From the NCBI RefSeq assembly GCF_027596085.1, contig NC_072451.1, positions 1,484,877 to 1,548,876 on the forward strand: a DNA stretch of 64,000 nt, given 5' to 3'. This DNA comes from Anoplopoma fimbria (taxonomy: Eukaryota; Chordata; Actinopteri; Perciformes; Anoplopomatidae). Below are positions 27,036-43,020 of the stretch, piece by piece. The notes beneath the pieces are model-generated. The model was given only the letters and a program-made list of their open reading frames with translations. It did not search any database and was not told the origin of the DNA. How positions within the stretch are numbered: the stretch's first letter is position 1; each line of letters opens with the position of its first letter. The position numbers and the translations under genes were made by a program.

Positions 27036-29514
27036 CCCTGACTGCTTTTCATGAGTCTTTCTGCTCCCCTAAAAGTAAGCTGGTGTCATTTGAAGCGATC
27101 CCACCTGTTTGACACAGAGCTCTGCTGGTTTCAACCCTTTACGGAGCCCCCCCGAGGGGAAAACCACTCAATTTGAGCTCCTGACAGTCCAGACCATAGG
27201 TTTTTAAAAAGTACTTTGACGTTTGACATCACAAACACCTTAAAATGCCGCAAAACATGATTAGTAAAACAGTAGAAAGCAGCTTGGTGGCCCGTAAAAA
27301 TGTTAAAGTCTTTACTTCTTTTCTTTTCCTTATCTGTAACTTATTCAGTCTGAGCAGACTAATTTGGAACGATGTTGGAGCGCTGCATGGCTACAGACGG
27401 ATGACAAAGAAAGTGTCAGATAAGGGGAGAAAAGTTGCGTGTGTCCAACCAGGTGTCATGTTTCCATCACTGCCTGTTGGAGATAATTAACTGTGGCTGC
27501 AAAGTCATTTGTCCCCTGGAATGAATGCCGATTGTAACCTTTCTCGCTAAAGACAAAAGACAGATGCTCGGTGTTGTTAGAGGGTTTGACTATGGCTTTA
27601 ATGTCCTATGTCCTCTTTTACTACATCTCCATCTTGAAATATGCATTGAAAATCTTCCAATGTCTTAACAGTATATGTCTTTACAGTAAGGGCTTAAGTA
27701 TGCTATTGAAATGCTGTATATGCAAATTTTAGAGGTAGTTGATAGTTCTAATTATAAGAGATTCTGAATGTTTCTTTTTAGCTCAGTTTAGACATGTTGA
27801 TGGCATTGTCAATGCACTGGCTTTTTTGTATTTCAACTAGGGATGTACCAAATGTGATTATTTTTTGTACATTTAGAGCTTCTATTGAGGTTTTACAATG
27901 ATGATTTAAATGATGTCGTCATATTTTTTGATTTCACTCCATAAGCAGAAACCCCCCAAAATATGATTTTTCATCATCATCATTTATATAGCCATTTTTT
28001 TGGGTTATATAAACGTAATTTATGGTGCTGTTACATTGCTGCTAAGACCGCCCCCTCCATACAAGTGTGTTGCATGTGTGTTTTTCAAAATGTTGTTTTT
28101 AAAGGCTTAATGCAAACATATATGGATTAAGACAGAATGATTGTTGAAGAAAAACATGTTGAGCATTTTTGAAATGCTTATATTGGCTGAGTGCCGCGTC
28201 GCTCGCTGTGTATTTGAGATGAGGGAGGGGCTTCTAACTATGCGGTTCAGCCCTAAAAGAAAATGATTTGAATAGCTTTTACTGGAGCTTTCAGTTGTCG
28301 ACGAATATAATTCTGTCTGTTGATCAAGACTGTGACATGGAGCTGAAAGACCAATATAAAGCTAGTGGACCTTGAGCTACTATTTCCAGGGTCTAGAAAA
28401 AAACTTTTACTGTATAATGGGACATTAAATAAGTTTAATCCACATGCTTTTTGACATCTCACTGCTGGATTCCTCCTCCAGCTCACTTAATCGATCTCTT
28501 TTTCCCTTACAAGGTACTCTCTCCATCTCTGTGGACCTCATTACCTTCCTCTCTCAGAGAAGAGTCACTGTTTTCCCTTCCCTGTCATCGCCACTTTGGC
28601 TTATATGATATACGGATATATTACTGGCTGGCCCCAGAGGCTTCCCAACCAATCAGAAGATGGGAGGACAGAGCAAATGGCCGACACGACTTAAGTAATG
28701 GGGATAGAGAAAGGGGAGGAAATGTATAGACTTTACACTAATGGGTTGTGTCTATATAGAGAATTTGTGTCTGTTTAAGATATAAGGGATTGTTTGGCAG
28801 GTAATATCTTACGGGACAGAATTAATAACGGGAAAAAACCCCACAAAAGGTCAAGTTGTCTGGAGACTAATTAGTGTTTCCTCCACAGCTCGGTCCTGTT
28901 CATCTGTGTCACTCACAAAATACAAATCATGAAGCTCTTATAGGTTCCTCCAAGCCTTCCAAAAGTGTGTTAAATGTTTTTACCTCTTTAAAGAATATTA
29001 CAGGTAGTCCATGTGCTAACAGACGGACCAACCTGGTAATTAAAAGGCCTTTTTCTTCACAAAGGAGGAAGGCACACAAAACTCACTCAATAACTGTGTA
29101 TCAGCTGTTTGCAGTAGATATCGATCTTGGACAGATGCACTGATATCGAACGCATCTCAGCCCTCGTCTGATTTTGGATTCAGAGTGCAGAGGATAGTTT
29201 CGGAAAGGTTTGTGAAAACTGTATGCAATAGGCAGATAATAATACAATAAAAGTAGCCTCTCTGCTACACAATGTGCTTAAAATAACGTAAGACAAGCTC
29301 TGGACACAGTTGCTGAGGAGACTTGCTGTTAGGTCTACACAACTTTAATCACCCATTTGTGTAAATCTCAAATGCCTGGATAAAATCTTGACATAAAACA
29401 TGAAGAAATAACTTAAATAAGGTAGTTTAACCAATTTGCAATCACATTTTTGAGGGCTAATCTTGCTTGCCGCTCTGTTTTATAGTTATTTTTAGAGTTA
29501 ATTCCTTTTTCTTA

Positions 29515-31333
<1,819 letters not shown>

Positions 31334-32497
31334 TCATCAATACCGTATCCTAATACAGTATAATGTAGTATCCAATGACTAACTTCAGTCAATTTATATT
31401 TTAAACCAATCTCAGGTAACCAGCTACCAGGTCATTATTAATTAACAGCTAAGAAAAATCGAGGAAAATTCATTTTTTTATGGAAACTCCTCTTGTGGAT
31501 TGAGCGAAAATATGAGCAGCACTAGTTCAGCAACAATGCTGTAAAAAGTATTGATAGTAAGTACTACTATGGCCAAAATGTTATTAATCAATGAGCGTTT
31601 AAATATAGTAAAAGGTTGTCCCCAATCTGCACACTCATTTATTATTGTCAGTTTACTTATACTTTTATTACAAAATGCAGATGAAAACCTGCCATCTAGA
31701 TACACTTCTGTTATTATATGTTAACAGAACCTCCCAAACTTCTAAATCACTTCTTTTAGTGCAGTAATAAATAACAAATTCTGTCCAGAATCAATACTTA
31801 GATGTTGACCTTGGCAGCGTTTAAATGTTCTCAAGGATAAAGGATGATGTAGTGCAAGGCATGAAACATGATCAAGAGAGTAATGTTACAACATGACTAA
31901 AGAGGATGATTCAAGCGGATTGATTAAGAGGATGAGAGACTTTTTCTTTTAGCAGAAAAACTGACTCAGCAGTGTGACACATATTTCACAACCAGCCACA
32001 TCCTGCCAAATGACCAGCAACTAAAGCTGTCCAAGTATGACCTCAGAGTCTTCACTGTTGAGCAATTTTAGTGCATTTTTTGCTTTTGTGGTGGATTCTG
32101 GGATTTGCTACAGCCGACCTCACAATAAGCCTCGAGGTGAACGTCCACTGAAAATATAATTTGCACACATGTCAACAACAAGGGACCAGATCATTCTTAG
32201 GCTGCAATCTATAACATTATGGTTTTTAAATTGTAAAATTGAAAGACCTGCTCCATTCTGCAGAAAAATTACTTAAATGCTGCGACACAATTTCAGACAC
32301 CATGTTTCTCTTTCTTCATTCAGTATGATTTACATAGCTACGCTGGTGACGCGACTTTCCGACAATAAAGCATTAGAAATAGAAGTCCATCCTTTGAGAA
32401 GGGTCTCACTGCAGTTCCACAAGCTACATGACAAACCTGCTTTACTACACAGGTGGATAACCATCTGGGTTATATGTACCTATTTAACCCAAACCAT

Positions 32498-33292
32498 GAT
32501 CTTCTTCTAAACCAGAACCAGTAGTACTGGTGGCTAAACCCACTGATATAGTTTTGGCTTCTAAACCAGGCCATGTAGTTTTGGCGCCTAAACAGAACCA
32601 AGTGGGTCTGGTGCCTAAAGCTAACCAAGTATCTTTGGCATCCAAACTATACCAGGGAGCTTTGGCGCCTAAATCTAACCAAGTTGTTTTGGTGTCTAAA
32701 CAGAACCAAGCAGATTTTGGACCTAAACCTAATCAAGTAGCGCTGGCACCTTAATATTACCAGGTAGTTTTGGCTCCTAAACAGAACCAAGTAGATTTGG
32801 TGCCTTAACACAGTGGTTCTCAAATGGGGGTACGTGAAGGCACTCCAGGGGGTACGTGAGATTTAAAAAATATATATTTGAATTAGCATCCATTCAAAAA
32901 TCCTTTAAAAATAGTTATTTAATAAATATTCAATAAAATATAAGTGTAAGTTCATAAACTGAATTCAATGCAACAATGCAATCTTCAGTGTTGACAGTTT
33001 AATAAATCAGACAGTGATGGGACAGTGCTGTGTATTACATCTTTTTTTCAACCAAAAATGCTTTGCGCTGGTTAGGGGGTACTTGGCTGAAAAAATATTT
33101 CACAGGGGGTACATCACTGAAAAAAGGTTGAGAACCACTGCCTTAACAGAACCAAGTGGGTTTGGTGCATAAACAGAACCAATAAGATTTGGGACCTTAA
33201 TCTAACCAAGTAGTTTTGGCTCCCAAACAGAATCAAGTAGATTTGGTGCTTTAACAGAACCAAGTGGGTTTGGTGCCTACACCTAACCAAAC
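32498..33292 (+). repeat. 27-bp minisatellite, about 17 degenerate units, split by a MITE
   Basis: Units such as GTTTTGGCGCCTAAACAGAA followed by CCAAGTG repeat with a 27-bp period from about 32498 to 32810, and again from 33149 to 33292. Units differ at several positions. Since 27 is a multiple of three, the plus strand stays open for 75 codons (32530-32754) with a 9-residue repeat of the type (V/L)(A/V)PKxNQVx. It lies antisense in a pard3 intron, so translation is not implied. Confidence 0.92.
32811..33140. mobile_element. hAT-type MITE with 8-bp target duplication
   Basis: This 330-bp element is bounded by inverted ends CAGTGGTTCTCAA (32811 onward) and TTGAGAACCACTG (ending at 33140). 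It is flanked on both sides by the identical octamer CCTTAACA (32803-32810 and 33141-33148). An 8-bp target duplication and CAG...CTG ends are hallmarks of hAT transposons. The interior (several GGGGGTAC motifs and an A/T-rich centre) has no transposase frame, so the element is non-autonomous. It interrupts a 27-bp minisatellite; removing the element and one octamer restores the minisatellite. Confidence 0.93.
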
Positions 33293-36200
33293 TGTGACTG
33301 TTCCCAGGGTACATCCTGCTGTAGTCATGTCCTGTGGAACTGTAAAATCCAATGTGAGCAGCCAGAGTTTTGGCTTGAGAAGCATCTGTAGAAATATGGT
33401 TGGATTGTTCTAAAATCAATCTTTATATATGTCAAACAATGGATTTGTGCTGGCAGTCTGAACAAAGCCTCTAGTTCTCCTGCTGCTGCTATGGTGGAGC
33501 ATCTCTGCTCAACGAGCGAAGTAGAAACACCTGGTCTACCTGAACATGCCGAGCCCTCAGAGGACCAATAAGCTACTCTGACAACAGCACACCATATTTA
33601 AACTGAGAAGGAGGCTGATCGATGGTGTGTGTGTAACATTCCTCCTGACTGACTACAAAAATCATTACAAGACGTGGCTCTGAATGAAAATAACCATCAG
33701 CAAAATAGCAGAAACATGACAGTTTAATTAAAGTAAGACTATTTGTACTGTGGTGCGGGCATAATTTTTTGTTCCCATATGGCTCCTCTCACAGCCTGAG
33801 AACGTGAACGGTGGAAAATAAATGTAAAGAGATGAGGTGGGGAAGTATGAAGGTAAATGGAAGAGTCATAATCTCTTGGGTGGTGTCACTTTAGAGCTTG
33901 TGGAGCAGAAGGCAAAATACACATGGCCTGATAGATTAACATGTGGGGCCATGAGGGAGGTAGAGTGAATGAAAAGAGAGAGAGAGAAAGGGAAGGAGTG
34001 AGGAAAGAGGAGGAAAGAACACAGTCTGAAGTGAAACGAGGGGTGAGAGGACAGAAAATGAAAAGTCAAAGACAGAAAAATCTATTGTTAGTAAGTTTTA
34101 TTAAAAGCTAGAGTGCCCAGCAGTTTGTGAGCTCTTAAGAAAATACTATATTGGTGACCCATTTTTGTAGATTTGTGTCTTTATTCGGGGCAAAGGGTCT
34201 TAGGGACTCATTTTAGTCACATTATGTTACTGTACTAAGTGTTTTTTTTGAGATTTCAATAATCATTCTAAGCATAATGTACTAGGTTCTCTTGAATCAA
34301 AGTAAAACGTCAAATTAGGGTAAAAATGTATTGAAATTTATTCAAATGACCTGCCAGAGTTGTAGAATAATCTCAAACAGCAGGTCTGGAAGCGAGCTAA
34401 AAAAAAAACAATTGCCAAGCTTCTTGTTTACAGTGAGACTGGCCGAAAAAAGAATAAAGACAGAGATGAAAATAAATAAGGAATTGGAAAATTGAATAAA
34501 TGCAGAGTGAACAAGCGAGTGGGTTGGCAGCTTCCCATTCATTCTCATCAGCCTGTCCTGTTCCCTGAACGTCTCACTGAGAGTCGGGCTGATAGGCTTT
34601 TTTACGCTGCACACCGACTTTATGGAAAAGGCTTTTGCTCAGCGCCGTTCACTACAGTCACACTTCAGTGGCAGACTTAAAAAAATCAAAAAATGTTGTG
34701 TTGGAGATCTGACAAATGGCATTTAGTCACAAACATGACAAACTTATTGTCTTTTTTAGAGAGACTTTCAAATAACCTAGTGATGAAATATTGCTCTTGT
34801 CGAAGCCTACCTGGCCACAGAGAGGAAACTTTGCATTTCTTTTTTGACATTAAAAAACACTTAATTGGTCTGGGAAAACAGCTCATGGGCTCACATCTGA
34901 CAGATATTAACCCCCCCCCCCCAAAAAAAGAAAAAACTAGCTAAATGGATTATTTCATATCTGGCAACCAGTCAGTCAGCTTTGAGGTAATCTGTGTCAG
35001 TGTGTTTGGACAGAGTGACACTCCTACAGATAAACACGATGCCACCAAGTTAAGCAGTGACAGGCTTACAGATACAACAAATACAGAGCTATCACGCTGC
35101 AGCTGGAACAATGAGAGGTCAGACTGGTGATGATACTTGATAAAGCTCGGGGTAGCCCTGCTCTAGAACGATTAACTTCTCCAAAATATATTCAACTCAG
35201 ACTGATATTCACGGGAGAAAGAAAATATATCTGCCACATGGCATGCAACGTTCCAAAAGTTGCACCTCAGGGGCGTCACTGTTGCTTTTGAGGCATGACT
35301 TTGGTTCGCCACATTTGCAATAATAGATTTGAGAGTGCAGAAAACTCGACATGTAAACTTCCCCTTAAGGGCCACTCCCCATTTCTCCATTGAAAATATT
35401 TACTACGTCCAAAAATGTACTCAAAATGAAATATTTGATGAATCCAAAAAGTCCAGATGATGTTCTGGACACTGCCAACAGTCCTGCATTGTCCTCCATC
35501 ACTGAAGTGTCCATATTCAACATGTGGCAGTGGCATGTGTCAATACACATCTCAGTCAATCACAGCTCAGGAGAGGAGGGCTACTATATCTCTCAGAGCT
35601 GTCACAGTCTTTGGTTTCCTCAGGATGGTTGTGTTTGGTCTCTGGGAAATGGACCATGGGTCATTTATAACTTACTGGGGAAGTAGGCCCCAACACTTAA
35701 AAAAAACCAAGATGAAATATATAAGCCAACAACTTCAGACAAATTGAATTGATATTAGATTCCAAACTCTCATAATGTTCACTCTTAACATCCACCTAAA
35801 GCTACTACGAGGATCTTGCAATTTGGCGCCCCCTGTGGACAAAAGCGGCAGTGTTTCCAAGCACCAGACTCCCTCTAGAAAACTTGAACTAATTGTACTG
35901 CAGCGGGCTCTGTCAGTCTGCCTCTCTGCCACAGTTGGTGGATTTTTAGGATGCAGTGCTTGCTACATTGTTAACTTTTCCTAGTTGTTGTTGCTGCATT
36001 ATGCAACCGTCCAGCTGACTCATCGGTTGCCACCATTTGGCAGAGAGAACTCAAAGAATATGCAACACACAATCTCCTCCATGCCGACTCACGATATCAA
36101 AACATGACAGAAAGTTGGAAACAATCTCCTCTCCATCTCATGGCCGCCCACACATGGTTGAAAATAAATACTAATTGAAATATCCATTTGTGCTTTTCCA

Positions 36201-38255
36201 CAAGACCTCTTTCGATCCTCTTGCCACTCTTTGTCTCTGTGTTTCTGTCTTCGCACTTTAATATTGACTGAGAGCGTTCACGGCCAAACCTACAAGTTAC
36301 TGAGACAGCTTCCATCTTACACTCTAAACTCTCTCTCTCTCTTCTTCTACTTCTCTACACGTCATCCCCTCAGCGACATCCGTCCTATTGTCCACGTCGC
36401 TGATATCAGAGGCAGGCCTTCCATTCAGTCCGTGCGACAGTGAAAACACACCAGACCTGACAATGACGGATGGCTCGCTGTCAGCTCGCAGCCTTAACCA
36501 AGGACAGAGTGCTTTTTTCTGCTTTCCCTCTTCCGTACACACACATGTACACTCCTGACACACACACACACACAGGCACAAAACAATTAGTGCTACAGCC
36601 GCATCCGAGGCAGAAGGAAAGAAAATCAAATCTGTAGTCACCCGACTGCTTTCGTGGCCATGTTCGGCAGCGACCTCAGACTGCGGCGAGGACTGCGAGT
36701 CTTCGCTCTGCAGTCTGACTAATTTGTCTTGTCAAAGAGCGAGCAAAACACCGAATACGGGGAAACGCTGCACAAAGGCATAAAGGGGAGAGCGCTGGAG
36801 AAAGCCTCTGAAACATCGTGTGCAACTCAGACACTGGATTTGTATTTTTACAGATCAATATGCACGATTACATGGTTGCTGTTGTTGTTGTTCCTGTTCA
36901 CTTTGTGTCACATCATGCACCAGTTATGAATCAATACGAAACCATGGAAACAGGTTGCATTATAGTTTTTGGCACAAAGACTTCCTCTTATTCTGCAGCT
37001 ACAAGTGTTCAACAAAGTCCCAACAAAATGTCCCTAAAATGGCAAAAAGACCATTATTATCTATATCTTATCATACAAAGAGTAAAGGCAGAGAAACATG
37101 GACAGGTGGATGATATGATGACCTGGGACAGAAGGGTTTAAAGGGAAAAAAAATAAAATCATACATGTTTCTCTTATGGTCTAAGACAGTCCAAAAATAT
37201 TAGGAAACATGACCAACTCTCTTCCAAATCCAAAAACTCAAATGTGTAATGTAAAAGAGTATTAAGTGTGGAGCTACTGCATAGACAATGAATTGGGACT
37301 GACACACTTCTGAGTATATGTTACACATTCTTGGTGTAAAAAACAAAGAGAGAATATCAATCCGACATTCATTGTCTATAGAGCAGCTGCACACTTTAAT
37401 GACATTTGGAAGTTTTAGATTTACTTCTCAAGGTTTTCTGACTTTGAAAGAGAGAGAAAAACAAAAAGAGAAGTTCATGTTGACAAATGTTGACTGGACT
37501 TTCCTAGGCCATGGGGAAAACATAATATAATTCATAATTTGGTGATGTTCCCCTTTAAGTTGGTTTTGACCAAGTGAAGAGGAACAGTTGAAAAGACTGC
37601 TTCCCTCATCTACATGTGAAAAGATGAACTGAAACTATGTGCATTTCTTCAAAAGTAAGAAAGGTGCTGAGGATTAACGGGTTAAAAATAGAGGACTGTT
37701 CCACATCTCAATGGCATTTATTCACAAAAATGCAACACTCAGCACTTGACGAAGAAGCAATAATTTCTGTGCATCTCCAACTACTGCGTTTTCTCAAATA
37801 GTCTGCAAATAGGCCAATACTGAAGACCGGCTTTTATTTTTAATTTCCCCAAATTTTGTTAGCTTGCTTTATAATATTTAAGTGGAGAGCCTACTTTTTT
37901 TTCTGATCTGCTTCTGTTTTAATCTGCTGTTAATGCAAACTCAGCGCTTTCTATATTTACCAGTTTTCTTGGTAAAGTTTATTTCCACAGCATAACGGCA
38001 ACATGTTACCGTCTTTCTCTTGACTTACTCTTCATAACATTAACTTCTGTTTTCATGCACTTATTCATTCAAATGTTGCTACTTTGCAGTTCTTTTAAAC
38101 ACTGATAAGCTACCGTCAATGAAACTCTACACTTCCTGCTTAAATATTTCAAATTAAAAAGCATTTCAGCAGCTCATAAGGCACAATCTACCCCCTTTTA
38201 TAGTATACTTTTAATTTGAAACATCTGCAAGTTCCAGGTCCAATTCACAGCAGCT

Positions 38256-39081
38256 CTAAGGGATGGTTGGAGTGTTTGGCAGTGGTTGTATGAGGTACTT
38301 ATCCATTATCAGTGTATATTCTACAGTAAATGGTAGTTGGCATTCCCTAAGTTTAGAGAAACAGAGAAGAGTACCAGCAATGAAATGAAATGCTGAGGAC
38401 GGGGCGGCAGCATAACGTATAATAGACACCTAAAAAAACCTCAATATCAGTTTAAATGTATGCCATATTTACAATATTTCCACTGCTTTACCCTGCAGTC
38501 TGACAGCTCTTTCCAACAGAGAACTAAAACACTGATTTATGATCTCTTTAAAGCAACAAGACTCCTTTGACAAAAACAGTAATTTTACCTCACAGAACAT
38601 TGCAGCTGCTGTTCTACCGTCGCCTCAGTCGCTTCGTTTGTTTGTGTTGTTTTTTTGAGTTTCTTGTTTTAAAGTGTTAGTCTGGATTCACCAAAGTCAC
38701 TTAATAACACAAACAAACTACCCGACGGAGGCAGCGGTGGAGCAGCAGCTACCGTGTTCTACGAGGTAAAAATGACTGTTTTCTTCAAAAGAAGTCTGGT
38801 GTCTTTGAAGAGAGCAGAGATAATAGATTCAACTCCCCATTAAAAAAAGGCTGTCTGAAGATGAGGCAAAGCTGTGAAATAGTTTAAATATAGCGTGCAC
38901 CAAAACTCATATTGATTTTGTGTTTTTTGATGTTGGTGAGCCCTTCTTTTTGGTGTCTGAAATATGTTTTGCTGCTGCCCCCTCCTCCACAGCAGTACAT
39001 TGGCTGCTACTGTAGTTATTACATGAACTATAGTTACCTCACACAACCTCATTTCAAAATAAATCCAAACTATCCCTTTAA
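38256..39081. mobile_element. Long foldback (palindromic) MITE, about 825 bp
   Basis: The left arm (CTAAGGGATGGTTGGAGTGT, then GGTTGTATGAGGTACTTATC) is the reverse complement, with mismatches, of the right arm ending AAATCCAAACTATCCCTTTA at 39081. Near the centre, AACACAAACAAAC on the right pairs with GTTTGTTTGTGTT on the left (about 38637-38650). The flanking blocks containing CAGCAGCT and GAGGTAAAA are also inverted. The arms are roughly 380 bp each with a short spacer. It resembles an abundant teleost MITE family whose ends read TTAAAGGGATAGTTTGG. No transposase is present. Family name and target duplication were not determined. Confidence 0.8.
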
Positions 39082-39493
39082 AAACAGCATCGGAACAACT
39101 CAGTGCATGAAAGCAGTGTTTCTCGGAGCAGCAGAGCGGAGAGTTTGATTCTTTCTGTTGTACTGATTGAATCAACTGTGGAAATGTACATTATAAAGAT
39201 TTTTCAATAAGAGCCATCATAGTGCAGGTAATTCCCCTCCTATTCTGGATGAATTACGGCGCATAAATCAGAATGAGCTAAATGTGATGGGATAATAAAG
39301 TATATTATGTGGTATGACATCATAAAACAGCAATACTTTCTGAATGAATCACATCTCCTGGGGGCTTTCAGTCAAATACCACTTATACCCCTCAGTCCCA
39401 GGCCTTAGATGTGCACCTTGAGAAGAAAAACAAAAGTGGTGATGATGATGGTGGCGAAGGTGAGTATTCCGTTCTACCTTTTCAGTGCCTTAC

Positions 39494-39538
39494 CTGCGTT
39501 GTTCTCGGGCCGATGGGTGAGGTTAATCTCGTCGGCTA
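39494..39538 (-). CDS. pard3: pard3 45-nt small exon
   Basis: This exon is 45 nt, phase 1/1, with acceptor ctttaacag and donor GCAG|gtaagg. It encodes (V)ADEINLTHRPENNA(G). The position matches mammalian IADETKLNTVDDQKAG, with ADE and the final Gly shared. It is too short for ORF-based detection and is supported by its flanking phases and by its place between SMDL and the GPSLGL exon. Being symmetric and a multiple of three, it could act as a cassette exon; that is inference. Confidence 0.9.
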
Positions 39539-42105
<2,567 letters not shown>

Positions 42106-42479
42106 TTAAATTCCCGCTAATCTTTTCATTTTTTTTTTCATAAACGGTCAAGAGTTTCTATTCATGATCAAAGAGTTTTCCTGTTTCCTGCTCTCTAAAC
42201 CGCCACGTCCACCTCTGCTCTCATGGTTGACCATACATAAAGGGTATAAATAATGATTGTTAATGTCAAGTTCACCCTCAGAATCAAGTCTACGGTCTAC
42301 ATACAGTGACGGGTCCATCATACTAGTGATTAAAGGACCAAAACACAGATCCAAATGAACAGAACACAATCCACCAATAGGCTACTATTGTCCACATCCA
42401 CCTAAAACCATACGCAAAATAAACTTCGTCATATGTTTGCTGATGATAATCACACTTCTGTGCATCTTATACCAAACGA

Positions 42480-43020
42480 TTAGTTCCAACATTTTAGATA
42501 ATGCGCTTAAGTACAGCAAGAGTGAGATGAGAACATAGATACCACTCATGTCTGTGTACAGAGCTGGAGCTCGGAGGCGATTAGCTTAGCATACCATATA
42601 ACTGGGAGCACTGGGACACAGCTAGCCTGGTTCTGTCCATTGTTCTGACCATAGTTACATCATAGTAAATCATAATTTTCTTGACAAAAAAACTACTTAT
42701 CTATCTGCCCACAGTACTTCTGTGTTCTGGTTGCCTGGCAACTTCACGCCGACGGCAAGAAGTTACTTCTGCTGGCTGCTATTTTGCGAACAAATAGTTC
42801 AGTACAGAACTCCCTTTATTAACTACAAATTGTTGTTTTATTTTTGTTAATGTAGAGTTTAAAACAAACAAGATAAAATATGTCAATCATTGATTTTAAA
42901 TATGTTGGTCAGTGTGTTTTAGAACTTTGGACAACGTTTAGCTGTTTCTGCTCCAAGTCTTTATGCTAAGCTAAGCTAAGCAACTGCTAGCCCCGGCTCC
43001 AAAATGTCAAAATATACTTT
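42480..43020. mobile_element. Foldback MITE with imperfect inverted arms, about 540 bp
   Basis: Left-arm sequence GGCGATTAGCTTAGCAT (about 42576) and CACAGCTAGCCTGGTTCTGT are mirrored by ATGCTAAGCTAAGCTAAGCA and TTTGGACAACGTTTAGCTGT on the right (about 42925-42982). The outer end TTCCAACATTTTAGATAATG (42484) corresponds to the inverse of the right end (CAAAATGTCAAAATATAC). This structure resembles a widespread teleost palindromic MITE. The arms are heavily diverged, so it is an old copy with imprecise boundaries. Confidence 0.72.
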
